DNA of 64,000 bases from Jezberella montanilacus (GTDB lineage: Bacteria; Pseudomonadota; Gammaproteobacteria; Burkholderiales; Burkholderiaceae_B). The translations under genes were made by a program, and so were the position numbers. Below are positions 54,394 to 62,671 of the stretch, piece by piece. The stretch lies in NCBI RefSeq assembly GCF_003003055.1, contig NZ_PVTV01000011.1, positions 186,001 through 250,000 of the forward strand, given 5' to 3'. The notes below the pieces were generated by a model, which worked only from the letters and a program-made list of their open reading frames with translations, was not told the origin of the DNA and searched no databases. The first letter of the stretch is position 1, and each line of letters opens with the position of its first letter.

Positions 54394-56055
54394 ATGGCGA
54401 TGCTTGCATTACGAAACTTTGCACTCTGGATTGCCATGGCAGGCGCAGTGCTTGGCTCTGCACTAACCATCGTGGGATCAGCGTCTTGGGTGATTGTGGC
54501 CACTGCTTTTGGACTGCTGACCTTAGTCGGTTTTAGAGATCTTAATCAGCAGCGCCACGCCATCTTGCGCAACTACCCAATCATTGGTCACATCAGATTC
54601 TTTCTTGAATTTATCAGACCTGAAATCCGACAGTATTTGCTCGAGAACGACACAGAAGAGGCGCCCTTCGCGCGGGTGAAACGATCACTGGTTTATCAGC
54701 GTGCAAAAAAGCAAAGTGACAAGCGACCATTCGGCACCCAGATTGATGTCTACGGTGATCGCTATGAATGGATCAATCATTCGATGGCACCCAGCAAGAT
54801 AAGTGACATGGACTTTCGGATCAAAGTCGGTGGCCCAGCTTGCCTGCAGCCTGTGTCGTTATCTGTTCTTAATATCTCTGCGATGAGCTTCGGCGCGCTA
54901 TCAGCAAATGCCGTACTAGCGTTAAACGAAGGCGCCAAGATAGGCAATTTTGCTCACGATACGGGTGAAGGTGGCATCAGTTCTCATCACAAAAAGCCCG
55001 GCGGAGATCTGATCTGGAACATCGGCTCTGGCTATTTTGGCTGCCGTGACGAGCATGGCAGATTTTCTGAAACGAACTTTGTCGCCAATGCGAGTTTGCC
55101 TCAAGTTCGCATGATAGAAATCAAACTATCCCAAGGGGCGAAGCCTGGTCATGGGGGGATACTCCCCGGCGCAAAAGTCACGGCTGAAATCGCACAAGCT
55201 CGTGGCGTAAAAATTGGTGAAGATTGCAACTCTCCAGCGGCGCACACCGAGTTCGACAGTCCAAAGGGCCTTCTGCAATTTGTTCAGCGCTTGCGGACAC
55301 TGAGTGGTGGTAAACCGGTTGGATTCAAGCTTTGCATCGGACACACTTGGGAATGGTTTGGCATCGCAAAAGCCATGGTCGAAACAGGCATCACACCAGA
55401 TTTTATCGTCGTCGACGGGGCCGAGGGCGGCACAGGTGCTGCGCCAATTGAGTTTGTCGATCATGTCGGCACGCCACTTCGAGAAGGTTTGCGCCTGGTT
55501 CACAACACACTAATTGGTCTTAATTTAAGACATCTAATCAAAATTGGCGCATCGGGCAAGATTGTCTCTGCCTTCGACATGGCTTGCATCATGGCACTGG
55601 GCGCTGATTGGTGCAATAGCGCTCGTGCCTTTATGTTCTCGATTGGTTGTATCCAAGCGCAGGCCTGTCACACAGACAAATGCCCGACGGGCGTCACAAC
55701 TCAAGACCCGCAAAGACAAAAAGCCCTGGTTGTCGCCGACAAAGCGCCGCGGGTGGCAAGTTTCCATCAAAATACTTTGCACGCGCTAGGTGAGTTGTTG
55801 GCAGCGGCTGGACTGCAGCACCCCGATGATCTACATACGCACCACATCGCGCGCAGAATGTCGTCGACACAGGTCACCCTGCTCTCGTCAATTTTCCCCT
55901 CAATGACGCCCGGATCACTACTTCGGGGCGAACTGCCCACACGAGTGTTTCAAGTGGGTTGGCCCATGGCTAGCCCAGATCGATTTTCACCGAACGAAGA
56001 CTTGGGTGCTTCTTGGGCTAAAGTTAAACTAGGTGCAGAACCGATCACTCTCTGA
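54394..56055 (+). CDS. Membrane-anchored glutamate-synthase-like FMN protein (GltB C-terminal domain family)
   Basis: A 553-aa protein with one or two N-terminal hydrophobic segments (about 6-45), then an FMN/Fe-S domain equivalent to the synthase part of glutamate synthase. Seen: SAMSFGALSANAV, DTGEGGISSHH, KLSQGAKPGHGGILPG, VVDGAEGGTGAAP and the cysteine cluster CIQAQACHTDKCPTG (three Cys for a 3Fe-4S centre). There is no glutaminase domain. The family is predicted to be redox-active with glutamate or a related substrate, but the physiological reaction is not established. It is upstream of amtB, which hints at nitrogen metabolism. Confidence 0.82.
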   Translation: MAMLALRNFALWIAMAGAVLGSALTIVGSASWVIVATAFGLLTLVGFRDLNQQRHAILRNYPIIGHIRFFLEFIRPEIRQYLLENDTEEAPFARVKRSLVYQRAKKQSDKRPFGTQIDVYGDRYEWINHSMAPSKISDMDFRIKVGGPACLQPVSLSVLNISAMSFGALSANAVLALNEGAKIGNFAHDTGEGGISSHHKKPGGDLIWNIGSGYFGCRDEHGRFSETNFVANASLPQVRMIEIKLSQGAKPGHGGILPGAKVTAEIAQARGVKIGEDCNSPAAHTEFDSPKGLLQFVQRLRTLSGGKPVGFKLCIGHTWEWFGIAKAMVETGITPDFIVVDGAEGGTGAAPIEFVDHVGTPLREGLRLVHNTLIGLNLRHLIKIGASGKIVSAFDMACIMALGADWCNSARAFMFSIGCIQAQACHTDKCPTGVTTQDPQRQKALVVADKAPRVASFHQNTLHALGELLAAAGLQHPDDLHTHHIARRMSSTQVTLLSSIFPSMTPGSLLRGELPTRVFQVGWPMASPDRFSPNEDLGASWAKVKLGAEPITL

Positions 56056-56078
56056 TCTATAGCTTGATCATCTATTTT

Positions 56079-56095
56079 TGCACCAATCTGGTGAA
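56079..56095 (+). promoter_or_regulatory. NtrC-like enhancer site upstream of amtB
   Basis: TGCACC-N5-GGTGAA (56079-56095) differs at one base from the dyad consensus TGCACC-N5-GGTGCA bound by NtrC. It lies about 116 bases upstream of a sigma-54 promoter, a normal enhancer distance. Confidence 0.6.
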
Positions 56096-56122
56096 TGTCG
56101 CACCACGATATCCCATAAGTGC

Positions 56123-56137
56123 GGGGGGGGGGGGGGG
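56123..56137. repeat. Homopolymer tract of 15 G
   Basis: An uninterrupted run of 15 G in the regulatory region of amtB, between the NtrC-like site and the sigma-54 promoter. Such tracts change length by slipped-strand mispairing; long G runs are also prone to sequencing error, so the exact count is uncertain. Confidence 0.85.
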
Positions 56138-56210
56138 TAGGACCACCCATGAAGCTGGATTGGCAAACTCTTATATATGACAGTTGTGTTGCAGCACACA
56201 AAATATAATC

Positions 56211-56226
56211 TGGCACGTGTTTTGCT
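56211..56226 (+). promoter_or_regulatory. Sigma-54 promoter of amtB
   Basis: TGGCAC (56211-56216, -24 element), five bases, TTGCT (56222-56226, -12 element). It matches the consensus TGGCAC-N5-TTGCW exactly. Transcription would start about 56238, leaving a 60-base leader before the ATG at 56298. It implies nitrogen-limited expression through NtrC. Confidence 0.85.
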
Positions 56227-56297
56227 TCGTCCTAGGGCAGTAAATCAATAATTAGTTTTCTAACTAATGTAACTCGTTTCTTTTAGAGAGGATCTTC

Positions 56298-57773
56298 ATG
56301 TTAACTTGGATAAAACGATCTTTGGCACTGGTGACCGTTGCACTAATGTTAAGCGCAGCTAGCCTAACCTTAGCGCCATCGGCTCACGCAGAAGACGCAA
56401 AGCCCGCGGTGACCGCCGCGGCAGCCGAAGCACCAGCCGCTGCAGCAGCTGCCACAGCGCCTGTGCCCAACAAAGGGGATACCGCTTGGATGCTGATTTC
56501 AACAGCGCTCGTACTGTTGATGACTTTGCCCGGCCTGGCGCTGTTTTACGGTGGTCTGACCCGAGCGAAAAATATCCTCTCTATCTGCGCACAATGCATG
56601 GTGATATTTTCATTGATCACTGTGCTCTGGTCGATATATGGATATAGCCTAGCGTTCACCGAAGGATCAGCCTTCATCGGTAAATTCGACCGGCTCTTTT
56701 TGGCCGGTCTGACACCAGAGACGAATGCGGCAACGTTCAGCAAAGGGATTGTGATTCCTGAGTTTGTGTTCATGGCGTTTCAGGCTGTGTTCGCAACGAT
56801 TACTTGCTGCTTGATCATCGGCGCTTTCGCCGAGCGCGCAAAATTCTCTGCAATTCTTTGCTTCATGGTGCTCTGGTTCACTTTCAGCTATCTGCCAATT
56901 GCTCACATGGTGTGGTTCTGGCCTGGTCCAGACGATGTGAAAGACGCTGCCTCGCTTGAAGCAATGACTGCGAAAGCTGGCTGGTTATTTCAGAAAGGCG
57001 TTCTTGATTTCGCTGGCGGCACAGTCGTACACATCAATGCAGCAATCGCTGGTTTGGTTGGATCATTTGTCATCGGCAAGCGTCTGGGTTACGGCCGCGA
57101 AATCATGAAGCCACACAACATGGTGCACGTCATGACGGGTGCTTCACTGCTTTGGTTTGGCTGGTTCGGCTTCAACGCAGGCTCTGCTCTCGAGGCGAAC
57201 GGCACTGCGGCACTCGCATTTGTAAACACCTTCTTGGCTACAGCCGCTGCTGTACTCGGCTGGACCTTTGCTGAGTGGATTTCTAAAGGTAAGCCATCCG
57301 TGTTGGGCGGTGCTTCGGGTTGCGTTGCAGGCTTGGTTGCGATTACCCCGGCTGCTGGCTTCGTTGGCCCAATGGGCGCCTTGGTTATCGGCGCGCTAGC
57401 CGGCATCATTTGCTTGTGGGGCGTGAATGGTCTGAAGAAGATTTTTGGTTCAGATGACTCGCTCGACGTGTTCGGTGTGCATGGCGTAGGTGGCATTTTG
57501 GGTGCCTTGTTGACGGGTGTGTTCGCTGCCCCATCGCTCGGTGGCACTGGCATCTACGATTACGTGACTGATGCAGTCGGCAAAGACTACGACATGATGG
57601 GTCAACTCTGGATTCAATGCCAGGGTGTTCTGACCACATTGATCTGGTCAGGTGTCGTGTCCTTCATCGCCTTCAAACTAGTCGATATCCTGATTGGGTT
57701 GCGAGTACCTGAAGACGAAGAGCGCGAAGGCCTCGACATCACCTCGCACGGTGAGTCTGCCTACGAGCATTAA
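56298..57773 (+). CDS. amtB: Ammonium transporter AmtB
   Basis: Inner-membrane ammonium channel/transporter. The 491-aa precursor has a signal peptide (about 1-31, AHAED junction) and an Ala/Pro-rich linker (about 32-55) before the Amt core of 11 helices. Family blocks: PGLALFYGGLTRAKN, DFAGGTVVHINAAIAGL, WFGWFGFNAGSAL, the twin-histidine region HMVWFW... and VFGVHGVGGILGALLTG. The C-terminal tail carries VPEDEEREGLDITSHGESAYEH, the PII-binding region. glnK is not adjacent. It is expressed from the sigma-54 promoter at 56211. Confidence 0.95.
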   Translation: MLTWIKRSLALVTVALMLSAASLTLAPSAHAEDAKPAVTAAAAEAPAAAAAATAPVPNKGDTAWMLISTALVLLMTLPGLALFYGGLTRAKNILSICAQCMVIFSLITVLWSIYGYSLAFTEGSAFIGKFDRLFLAGLTPETNAATFSKGIVIPEFVFMAFQAVFATITCCLIIGAFAERAKFSAILCFMVLWFTFSYLPIAHMVWFWPGPDDVKDAASLEAMTAKAGWLFQKGVLDFAGGTVVHINAAIAGLVGSFVIGKRLGYGREIMKPHNMVHVMTGASLLWFGWFGFNAGSALEANGTAALAFVNTFLATAAAVLGWTFAEWISKGKPSVLGGASGCVAGLVAITPAAGFVGPMGALVIGALAGIICLWGVNGLKKIFGSDDSLDVFGVHGVGGILGALLTGVFAAPSLGGTGIYDYVTDAVGKDYDMMGQLWIQCQGVLTTLIWSGVVSFIAFKLVDILIGLRVPEDEEREGLDITSHGESAYEH

Positions 57774-57819
57774 GTAACACCTGCGTTTGCTCTAAACATC
57801 GACCAAAAAATAACTGTGA

Positions 57820-57843
57820 GGATGCCTGTTAAAACAGGCATCC
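57820..57843 (+). terminator. Stem-loop after amtB, probable terminator
   Basis: GGATGCCTGTT (57820-57830) / AACAGGCATCC (57833-57843), an 11-bp inverted repeat with a 2-base gap, 47 bases after amtB. The T-rich tail (GGTTTT) is displaced by several bases, so termination efficiency is uncertain. Confidence 0.6.
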
Positions 57844-58013
57844 CAGGAAGGTTTTAACTCGTAAAAAACGATAGCGATCAATAATCTTGCAGCTGATCGG
57901 GTGAGGACAAACGAAATTTTTACACCATTTTTATAGTACGAGCACTAGACTTTCCACCAATAAACCAATCGATTGTTACTCAATAAACTGTTCATTCGCA
58001 TCAAGGATTAATC

Positions 58014-58820
58014 ATGTGTTCTTTCTCTAAATCTGTACTTTTTGTTGCACTGGCAACAACCCTAAGCGCCACCGCATTCACGCAAGTAGCCCGCGCTGAA
58101 GACGCGGCTGCGCCAGGCCCACTTACCGCCAATATGTCTGTTGCAAGCGAATACCGCTACCGCGGCCTGTCGCAATCGAATTTTCAGCCAGCAATCCAGG
58201 GCGGGATTGATTACGCTCACGAAAGCGGCTTCTACATTGGCAACTGGAACTCAAGCATCAGCTGGATTTCTGACGCAAACAAAGGCACCTCAGCCCCGAT
58301 CGAGATGGACATCTATGCGGGCTACAAGCATGACTGGTCGGAAGGCTTCATCGCCGACGTAGGCGTCTTGCAGTACTACTATCCAACATCGGGCTACCCA
58401 AGCAGCAGCGTTAATCCAAATACTACTGAGATTTATGCGGCACAGAACTTCACCTTCGGGCCTGTGACCGGTTTTGCTAAATTTTCTTACGCTGCAACCA
58501 CATTGTTTGGCACAGCAAACAGCACGGGATCAACCTATAGCGACTTGACGGTTAACTATGACACAGGCGTTTGGGGCTTGGCGTTGAATGGCCACGTGGG
58601 CTATCAATACTTGGCGGGTAGCAACCCTGCTGGTGGATCAAACAACAGCCTCTACTCTTACACAGACTGGAAGCTCGGTGTGACGAAGGACTTTGGAGAG
58701 GGTTTTTCTGCTAGCGTTAGCTACATTGGTACCAATGCTAACGTCACAGCTTATACCAGTCCAAATGGCTCTAACCTCGGTAAAGGTGCAGGCGTATTTG
58801 CAGTCACGAAGACTTTTTAA
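58014..58820 (+). CDS. TorF family outer-membrane protein (TIGR02001)
   Basis: A 268-aa putative porin. Signal peptide about 1-28 (SFSKSVLFVALATTLSATAF ... ARAEDAA). The mature part is all beta with the family opening NMSVASEYRYRGLSQSNFQPAIQGGIDY (about 40-67), alternating amphipathic strands and a terminal aromatic residue (FAVTKTF). In Burkholderiales this family commonly neighbours glnK-amtB, so a role linked to nitrogen uptake is plausible; no transport function has been shown from sequence. Confidence 0.82.
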   Translation: MCSFSKSVLFVALATTLSATAFTQVARAEDAAAPGPLTANMSVASEYRYRGLSQSNFQPAIQGGIDYAHESGFYIGNWNSSISWISDANKGTSAPIEMDIYAGYKHDWSEGFIADVGVLQYYYPTSGYPSSSVNPNTTEIYAAQNFTFGPVTGFAKFSYAATTLFGTANSTGSTYSDLTVNYDTGVWGLALNGHVGYQYLAGSNPAGGSNNSLYSYTDWKLGVTKDFGEGFSASVSYIGTNANVTAYTSPNGSNLGKGAGVFAVTKTF

Positions 58821-58884
58821 TTCTGAGTGCCCTCTAGACCAGAGAAAACTCTGATTTACATAGGTAGGTTAATGAAGATATAGT

Positions 58885-58928
58885 CCAGATCAGTTCAAAC
58901 GAGCCCCTCCAGGGGCTCGGATCTGGAG
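58885..58928 (+). promoter_or_regulatory. Structured leader masking the Bug gene Shine-Dalgarno
   Basis: Two nested inverted repeats: CCAGATC (58885-58891) / GATCTGG (58920-58926) outside CGAGCCCCT (58900-58908) / AGGGGCTCG (58911-58919). The outer arm includes the GG of the GGAG ribosome-binding site (58925-58928), six bases before the ATG at 58935. It may instead serve as a terminator for the TorF gene; no U-tract follows. Confidence 0.5.
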
Positions 58929-58934
58929 ATAAAA

Positions 58935-59903
58935 ATGAGACAAAAGTATTTGCACCAAATTCTTTTGGTGTTTAGTTTAGTGTTCACTTCTTTTGCTACT
59001 TTCGCTCAAGACTGGCCAAGCAAACCCATCAAAATCGTTTTGCAATTTCCGCCTGGCGGCTCAACCGACGTCGTTGCCAGGATTCTGGCTCAGCACATGT
59101 CCAAAGCACTGGGACAAGCGGTCTTAGTCGAAAACAAACCAGGTGCTGACGGCGCGATTGCTGGTGAGTATGTGGTGCGCTCCGAGCCTGACGGATACAC
59201 ATTTTTTCTGGCATCCAATACACCGATGATGCAGGTGCCATTGTTAAAACTCAATGCGCCGTATGACCCGATTAAGTCCTTTACCCCTGTGGCTTTAATG
59301 GGATATTACGTTTATGTGCTGGTCGCGAGTCCCGCGATTGAGCCCAAGACCGCCGCGCAGCTCTTAGCCTATGGAAAGAAAAATCCCGATAAGCTGAACT
59401 ACGGAAGCTATAGCGGGGTCACGCAGCTGATGCAAAGTCGTTTCAAGACTGCGGCAGGGGTAGATCTTAATATGATTAACTACAAGGGTGAAGCGCCAAC
59501 AGTTAGCGATATCCTTGGTCAGCATATTCAATTTACGTTTGCAACGCCGACCAGTACCCTCTCTCACATCAAAGCGGGCAAGTTGAACCCGATGGCTGTT
59601 TTACTTAAAAAGCGGTCACCGTTATTGCCTGATGTGCCAACAGCTGAAGAAGCCGGCTTACCGGCCCTGGGCGCGGTGACGTTTGCAGCCTTCTATGGCC
59701 CTGCTAATCTGCCACCCGTCATCACACAGCGCATGAGCGCTGCTATTAATGCTGCGATCAAAGACCCTGAAGTAGCCGAGCAAGTAGCGAAGCAAGGTTT
59801 CGACCTTTCTGGTTCGACTGCTGCTGAGCTGGGTGCCTTTACTGCAGAGCAATTGGTCTCCTGGAAGCAGGCGTTTGATAGTGCCGGCTTGAAGCCTGAC
59901 TAG
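58935..59903 (+). CDS. Tripartite tricarboxylate transporter receptor (Bug family)
   Basis: A 322-aa periplasmic solute-binding protein. Sec signal peptide about 1-24 (FTSFATFAQ). The Bug opening WPSKPIKIVLQFPPGGSTDVVARILAQ (about 26-52) and VVENKPGADGAIAGEYV are diagnostic, and KLNYGSYSGVTQLM, PLLPDVPTAEEAGLP follow. Binds carboxylates or related small molecules in characterised members. No membrane partner genes (tctA/tctB) are adjacent, as is usual for the expanded Bug family. It faces a convergent operon with M81 and DSD1 genes, suggesting a related substrate. Confidence 0.9.
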   Translation: MRQKYLHQILLVFSLVFTSFATFAQDWPSKPIKIVLQFPPGGSTDVVARILAQHMSKALGQAVLVENKPGADGAIAGEYVVRSEPDGYTFFLASNTPMMQVPLLKLNAPYDPIKSFTPVALMGYYVYVLVASPAIEPKTAAQLLAYGKKNPDKLNYGSYSGVTQLMQSRFKTAAGVDLNMINYKGEAPTVSDILGQHIQFTFATPTSTLSHIKAGKLNPMAVLLKKRSPLLPDVPTAEEAGLPALGAVTFAAFYGPANLPPVITQRMSAAINAAIKDPEVAEQVAKQGFDLSGSTAAELGAFTAEQLVSWKQAFDSAGLKPD

Positions 59904-59915
59904 GTGAGTGTAGCC

Positions 59916-59945
59916 CTGCGCTCTTGTGATCTCACGTGAGCGCAG
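59916..59945. terminator. Interrupted palindrome between convergent genes, probable terminator
   Basis: CTGCGCTC (59916-59923) / GAGCGCAG (59938-59945) with an inner stem GTGA (59926-59929) / TCAC (59932-59935). It sits in the 47-base gap between the Bug receptor and the M81 gene. It lacks a clear U-tract on either strand. Confidence 0.5.
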
Positions 59946-59950
59946 ATCGA

Positions 59951-61441
59951 TCAAATGGCGTCTGTATTAAAAGGATAGATAGGGCGACGGACGTGCTTGA
60001 ATTCAAACCACGTGTAGTTTGAACTAGTAGGCCCGCCTTCGTCTGAATCACATTCGACCAGACCTTTGCTAATTGGTACAAAGACAGGTCTGCAGTAGAT
60101 TCGTGATTTCAGCAAGATAAAAGATTTATCCTCCAAAGTGATGCCGCAGCTTGTCAGCGCGCCAAGGTCATAGGGTTCCATTCGCTCTGTTGTTATTACA
60201 ATTTGTGCTGATGCCGTATCCAGAACCACAGTCGGGCCCATTTTTGCGAGTGCACCCGTGAATATCGGGCCTGTCACGGTAAAGCTTCCGTCAGTGATAG
60301 CTTTGACTGTGCCGGTTAAGTTCAAGGGCGGATGTGATTTACCCAGACTCAGCCACCCAGCTTTGTTGCCCAAGTCGACGGTCACTTTCGATCCGACACC
60401 AGCGCTGATCATTTGTTGAACAACAGCAGGATCAGCAATGGGGCCGACGGCGATGTTGGTTAAGCCAAAATTCAGAGCACCCGACAATACATCCATGGTG
60501 TCACAGGTACCACCAGACATCACATTATCGCTGTGATCAAGTAAGAGAACAGGACCCTTACCCTCGCCTGCCGCAAGCGCTGCGGCCTGCGCAAGTGAGA
60601 CAGCAAGCGGGTCGCTTTTGTAGGTAAAGCCTTCACGGTGATTCAAGATCAGCGATTCGATTTCATCGGCAACTTCATCTGCCAAGGCTTGATTGCCATC
60701 GGTGACAACAACAACCGACATACCTGCACCATGAAAGTCAGCGAGGGCAAAGCCAGCTAGCACTGAGACCCCCAGCACCCCAGGGCGGTGTTCAGCTTTG
60801 TTTGCTGCTTCGACCGCTACCTGCATGGCTCCCTTTGTCGTGTTGCTGCACAAAGTGTGAGACAAAATTGGAAGTTGTCGATACGCCATAACGGGCTTGG
60901 TACGCCCTGAAAACATATCGACGAATATGCGACCGGCATGCTCGCCTGTTTCGAACATATCAATATGAGGATAGGTCTTGTAACTAACCAGCACATCGCA
61001 GTTGGCCGCCATCAGTGGTGTCACGTTTGCGTGCAAATCCAAAGCAACAACTAAGGGAGTGGTGGGTGCAATCTGTCGAATTTTCTCAAGTAAGGCCCCT
61101 TCGCCATCAGGTGCGCCTTCTGCAACCATGGCACCGTGCAAATCCAGCAAAATCGCATCGCAGCCAGGTCGAATGGCATTCAGAATTTTGTCGCACACCG
61201 TGTCATAGGCGTGCTTGGAAACTGTTTTGCTCGGGTTGGCCATCGCTGATACGGGGGTGATCACCTCGGCCCCTAGCTTGAGTGCTGTCTGGATCAGTGC
61301 ACCGACTGCTGTCCGAGCATGTTGCTCTTGTTGCAGTACGTCGTCATCCCACAGGGGGCTAAAGGCCTCAAGTGGTGTCGGGATTGGTGAAAACGTGTTG
61401 GTCTCGTGCTGAAACCTTGCTACAACAATGCGTTTGCTCAT
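59951..61441 (-). CDS. M81 family metallopeptidase (MlrC-like)
   Basis: A 496-aa member of the microcystin LR degradation MlrC family. Seen: ARFQHETNTFSP (about 8-19), LLDLHGAMVAEG (about 97-108), ALDLHANV and SYKTYPHIDMFETG with the probable zinc ligands Asp/His, and GGTCDTMDVL. No signal peptide, so the protein is cytoplasmic. MlrC opens linear tetrapeptides in microcystin breakdown, but most members have unknown substrates. Last gene of the minus-strand operon, 45 bases after DSD1, convergent with the Bug gene. Confidence 0.83.
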   Translation of the reverse strand: MSKRIVVARFQHETNTFSPIPTPLEAFSPLWDDDVLQQEQHARTAVGALIQTALKLGAEVITPVSAMANPSKTVSKHAYDTVCDKILNAIRPGCDAILLDLHGAMVAEGAPDGEGALLEKIRQIAPTTPLVVALDLHANVTPLMAANCDVLVSYKTYPHIDMFETGEHAGRIFVDMFSGRTKPVMAYRQLPILSHTLCSNTTKGAMQVAVEAANKAEHRPGVLGVSVLAGFALADFHGAGMSVVVVTDGNQALADEVADEIESLILNHREGFTYKSDPLAVSLAQAAALAAGEGKGPVLLLDHSDNVMSGGTCDTMDVLSGALNFGLTNIAVGPIADPAVVQQMISAGVGSKVTVDLGNKAGWLSLGKSHPPLNLTGTVKAITDGSFTVTGPIFTGALAKMGPTVVLDTASAQIVITTERMEPYDLGALTSCGITLEDKSFILLKSRIYCRPVFVPISKGLVECDSDEGGPTSSNYTWFEFKHVRRPIYPFNTDAI

Positions 61442-61486
61442 TTCTTAAGCCTCGATAAGTTACTTTGCAGTTAATTTTACGTGCTG

Positions 61487-62617
61487 TCACCAACCGTAGA
61501 ATCTCGTCCACGTTGTCGTATCCCCCGAAGCATCAACCGCCTGATACGCTGGGAATTGCGCCCCAGTCGCACAGGCGTGATTCGGCAGAATGCGTAATTG
61601 ACTGCCGACTGGGAAGCGATCCACTATATTGCTGATAGGCGACGCTGGGTTAGCAATAATGCCGTGTTCCTGGTTGGCGCCGTTCATCACCACGCCATCT
61701 AACGGTTCTCCATCGATCGTGCAGACCTGGCCGTAGCCAAAGTCCCGATTTTGCTTTTGCGTGCCTCGATCCCGACTCATGGCCATCCAACCGGCATCGA
61801 CAATTGCCCAACCTTTTTCAGCTTGATGTCCGATGACAGTTGTCACAACACTCAAGGCAATCTCCTCAAGCCGACAAACACCAACGTTATGCATAACCAA
61901 GTCAAAGAAAACATACACCCCTGCCCTGACCTCGGTCACGCCATCCAGATTTTGAGCCATCAGTGCGGTTGGGGTTGAACCCACACTCACAGCTGGGCAA
62001 TCAAAGCCTGCCGCACGCAAACGGTCAGCGGCCCTGACGCAAAGGCTGCGCTCTTGCTCTGCCATCTCTATCAGCGCCTCGGCGGTATTCAGGTCGTAGC
62101 TCGACCCAGCGTGGGTCATGACGCCTGCAATCGAGGCACCTGGTTGTTGCAGGGCATGCGCCACGTCCAGCAGCAAAGCTGATTCGGCTTTAACACCTGA
62201 ACGATGATCGTCGGTATCAATCTCAATGAACACCTTGAAGGTCACGCCTTTTTCAACCCCGACTGTAGCAATCGCTCGGGCAGATGCAACGCTGTCTGTT
62301 AACAACTTCAGGTCGCACCCCTTTGCAATCAATGCGTACGCTTGCGCCAGCTTGCTCGGAACCATGCCGACCGCATACAAAATATCTTTGATGCCTGCGG
62401 CAAAGAACTGTTCGGCTTCCTTCAGTGTTGATACCGTGATGCCCGAAGCACCTGCCTCTATCTGAAGATTCGTGACGTCAGCACACTTGGATGTCTTGAC
62501 GTGGGGTCTGAACTTAACGCCAAAGGCATCTATTCTGTTCTGCATTCGCTTGATATTGCGCTGCATGGCGGCGATATCAATCACTGCGGCTGGCGTGCTG
62601 ATTTCGGTAAGTTTCAT
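61487..62617 (-). CDS. DSD1 family PLP-dependent enzyme (D-threonine aldolase-like)
   Basis: A 376-aa alanine-racemase-fold (type III) PLP enzyme. The Schiff-base lysine is in KFRPHVKTSKCADV (about 35-48); D-threonine aldolases and DSD1-type D-serine dehydratases share the RPH.KTHK form. Zinc/metal-binding PNHACAT lies near 346-352. AGVYVFFDLVMHNVG and GSTPTAL are further conserved blocks. It probably cleaves or dehydrates a D-3-hydroxyamino acid. Coupled by position to M81 and to the two hotdog-type genes upstream. Confidence 0.83.
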   Translation of the reverse strand: MKLTEISTPAAVIDIAAMQRNIKRMQNRIDAFGVKFRPHVKTSKCADVTNLQIEAGASGITVSTLKEAEQFFAAGIKDILYAVGMVPSKLAQAYALIAKGCDLKLLTDSVASARAIATVGVEKGVTFKVFIEIDTDDHRSGVKAESALLLDVAHALQQPGASIAGVMTHAGSSYDLNTAEALIEMAEQERSLCVRAADRLRAAGFDCPAVSVGSTPTALMAQNLDGVTEVRAGVYVFFDLVMHNVGVCRLEEIALSVVTTVIGHQAEKGWAIVDAGWMAMSRDRGTQKQNRDFGYGQVCTIDGEPLDGVVMNGANQEHGIIANPASPISNIVDRFPVGSQLRILPNHACATGAQFPAYQAVDASGDTTTWTRFYGW

Positions 62618-62671
62618 GGTTATGTCAAAGCGAACAGTTAACGATTAAAAAGGAACAATCGAGCATGCAGA

